From assembly GCA_963662155.1 (NCBI GenBank), contig OY759270.1, positions 48,764,664 to 48,828,663 of the forward strand: a DNA stretch of 64,000 nt, written 5' to 3'. Made by a program: the position numbers and the translations under genes. Positions within the stretch are counted from its first letter, which is position 1. Every line of letters begins with the position of its first letter. The DNA comes from Lamellibrachia columna (Eukaryota > Annelida > Polychaeta > Sabellida > Siboglinidae). The notes under the pieces are model-generated. The model saw nothing but the letters and a program-made list of their open reading frames with translations, was not told the DNA's origin and searched no databases. Below, piece after piece: positions 62,440 to 64,000 of the stretch.

Positions 62440-64000
62440 CACTTACTACTTACTCACTTAGTCCTCTTTGTGCCTACTGGCGTGTACGGCAGAAACAAGA
62501 CATCTCCACTTCTGTCGGTCTGCATCCTGCCTAGCAGCCGGGGCCCAGCTGGGGTGCAGTTCTCATAATTCCCCCTCCACACATTTCTCGTAATTCCCCC
62601 TCCACACATTTTCGTAATTCCCCCTCCACACATTTATCATAAATCCCCTCCACACATTTCTCATAAATCCCCCTCCACACATTTCTCCTAATTCCCCCTC
62701 CACACATTTCTCATAAATCCCCCTCCACACATTTCTCATATTTCCCCCTCCACACATTTCTCGTAATTCCTCCTCCACAGTTCTCGTAATTCCCCCTCCA
62801 CACATTTCTCGTAATTCCCCCTCCACACATTTTCGTAATTCCCCCTCCACACATTTATCATAAATCCCCTCCACACATTTCTCATAAATCCCCCTCCACA
62901 CATTTCTCCTAATTCTCCCTCCACACATTTATCATAAATCCCCTCCACACATTTCTCGTAATTCCTCCTCCACAGTTCTCGTAATTCCCCCTCCACACAT
63001 TTTGTCGTAATTCCCCCTCCACACATTTTGTCGTAATTCCCCCTCCACACATTTTCGTAATTCTCCCTCCACACATTTATCATAAATCCCCTCCACACAT
63101 TTCTCATAAATCCCCCTCCACACATTTCTCCTAATTCCCCCTCCACACATTTATCATAAATCCCCCTCCACGCATTTATCATAATTCCCCCTCCACACAT
63201 TTCTCGTAATTCCTTCTCCACACATTTCTCGTAATTCCCCCTCCACACATTTCTCGTAATTCCCCCTCCACACATTTCTCGTAATTCCCCTCCACACATT
63301 TCTCGTAGTTCCCCCTCCACACATTTCTCGTAATTCCTCCTCCACACATTTCTCGTAATTCCCCCTCCACACATTTCTCGTAGCCCCCCTCCACAGTTCT
63401 CCTCTAGGTTGTTTTTGGTCGTGCTCGTTTTCGTTTTTCTTCGGGGGTCCATCTTAAGGCTATTTTGGGTCCATTGTCATCATCCTTTCGTAAAACGTGG
63501 CCGCTCCATCTCCATCTTCTTATGGTGAGCAAGTCATCCTTGTTAATTTGTGTAGTTAATTTCAGTTAAGTTAAGTTCTTTGTCGGAAATATTCTGCAGC
63601 CAGAATATTCGCATGATATTTCGAAGGCATTTTATGTGGAAGGTTGAAAGATATTATCTCTGTTTCAATCGTTCGAAAGCATTCTGAACCACACATTAAA
63701 GTGAACAGAACGCAACTCTAATAAAACTTAAGTTTCGTTTTTCTATAGAATATAGTTGATCTCTGCACAGGTCTTAATCTGAGGAATGCTCCTCTGGCCT
63801 TGTTCATGCGATCTTTGATGTAAACATCGGCTCCTCCATCTTTGCATACTATGCCTCCCAGGTAGGTGAAAGTATCAGTCGTTTCCAGTAACATTTAGTC
63901 ACGTACACTGTTATCAATAGAAAAGCTTTGATGTTCCACAGTCGCTGTTCGTGACACACAACACGTACAGGATCCGACCTTGACACTGTTACATTAAATA
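62440..64000 (-). pseudogene. RTE-like LINE 3' end, expanded by a minisatellite
   Basis: Read leftward from the window edge: 'DTFTYLGGIVCKDGGADVYI', 'KDRMNKARGAFLRLRPVQ', 'FYRKTKLK', a 'CGSECFRT' block in place of 'YGSETWR', then 'RRKTKTSTTKNNLE' (usual 'GKRKRGRPKNTW'). Beyond the 25-bp array it ends with 'LHPSWAPAARQDADRQKWRC' and 'LVSAVHASRHKED', the normal C-terminus of such LINEs. The element therefore carries the satellite inside its coding region. Its reverse transcriptase is beyond the window. Confidence 0.82.
62557..63398. repeat. 25-bp minisatellite, ~33 copies, inside a LINE ORF
   Basis: Unit 'CACACATTTCTCGTAATTCC' plus 'CCCTC', with variants (ATCATAAAT, TTCGTAATT, CTCCTAATT) arranged in higher-order blocks. 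For instance the series at 62575-62700 recurs at 62805-62925. The 238- and 121-codon minus-strand frames are due to this array. Confidence 0.96.

Noticed and set aside
62563..63452. Minus-strand frames of 121-238 codons with 'MCGGGITRNV' repeats
   Set aside because: They arise from the 25-bp minisatellite inserted in a LINE ORF. Overlapping frames are open in parallel.

Overview
The window is from an animal (metazoan) nuclear genome: it has spliced genes with consensus GT/AG introns, a Golgi glycosyltransferase gene, a PLAC8-family gene, and many non-LTR retrotransposons, a Penelope-like element, hAT, piggyBac and Mutator-type DNA transposons and long (TA)n tracts. The repeat content, including a dispersed repeat containing 'AAGGTCAAGGTCACCAG', would suit a marine invertebrate such as a lophotrochozoan, but the species cannot be fixed from the sequence.

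Host genes. (1) A beta-1,4-galactosyltransferase gene on the minus strand. Exon 1 (25924-25648) encodes the cytoplasmic tail, signal anchor and stem. Exon 2 (3726-3494) encodes the start of the catalytic domain. The exons join in phase across a 21.9 kb intron; later exons lie left of the window. (2) A PLAC8/cornifelin-family gene on the plus strand, which I assemble from four exons between 43211 and 47535 (140 codons). (3) An intronless 507-codon type II membrane protein on the minus strand (53139-51616), probably an uncharacterised Golgi glycosyltransferase. A possible extra exon lies just upstream of it (53683-53438).

Mobile DNA. Intron 1 of the galactosyltransferase gene is a transposon graveyard. 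Its main structure is an RTE-like LINE (15185-25370) split three times: by a hAT-like element (15758-19416) that itself carries a decayed piggyBac element (17676-19072), by a hAT MITE (20030-20879), and by a Penelope-like element with reverse transcriptase and GIY-YIG nuclease (21560-24045, 12-bp target duplication). The same intron holds a second nest in which a CR1-like LINE and a 1-kb hAT MITE interrupt a minus-strand LINE (7540-12240), and two elements with long inverted repeats. Upstream of the gene lie a Mutator-like element encoding a FLYWCH domain and a MULE C-terminus but no catalytic core (28923-30624), further hAT MITEs, and a nearly intact CR1-like LINE (31981-35342, minus) with an esterase-like ORF1 and an ORF2 broken by a single in-frame stop. 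Fragments of the same CR1-like family recur at 37.3, 42.0, 43.4 and 47.7 kb.

Tandem repeats. The right half is rich in minisatellites (17, 21, 21, 25, 31, 33, 44, 62 and 76 bp units), a 1.5-kb polypyrimidine tract inside a PLAC8 intron, a (CCACCG)n tract and about ten long (TA)n tracts. Several of the longest open frames in the window are artefacts of these repeats. I saw no rRNA gene, intact tRNA gene, CRISPR array or prokaryotic feature.
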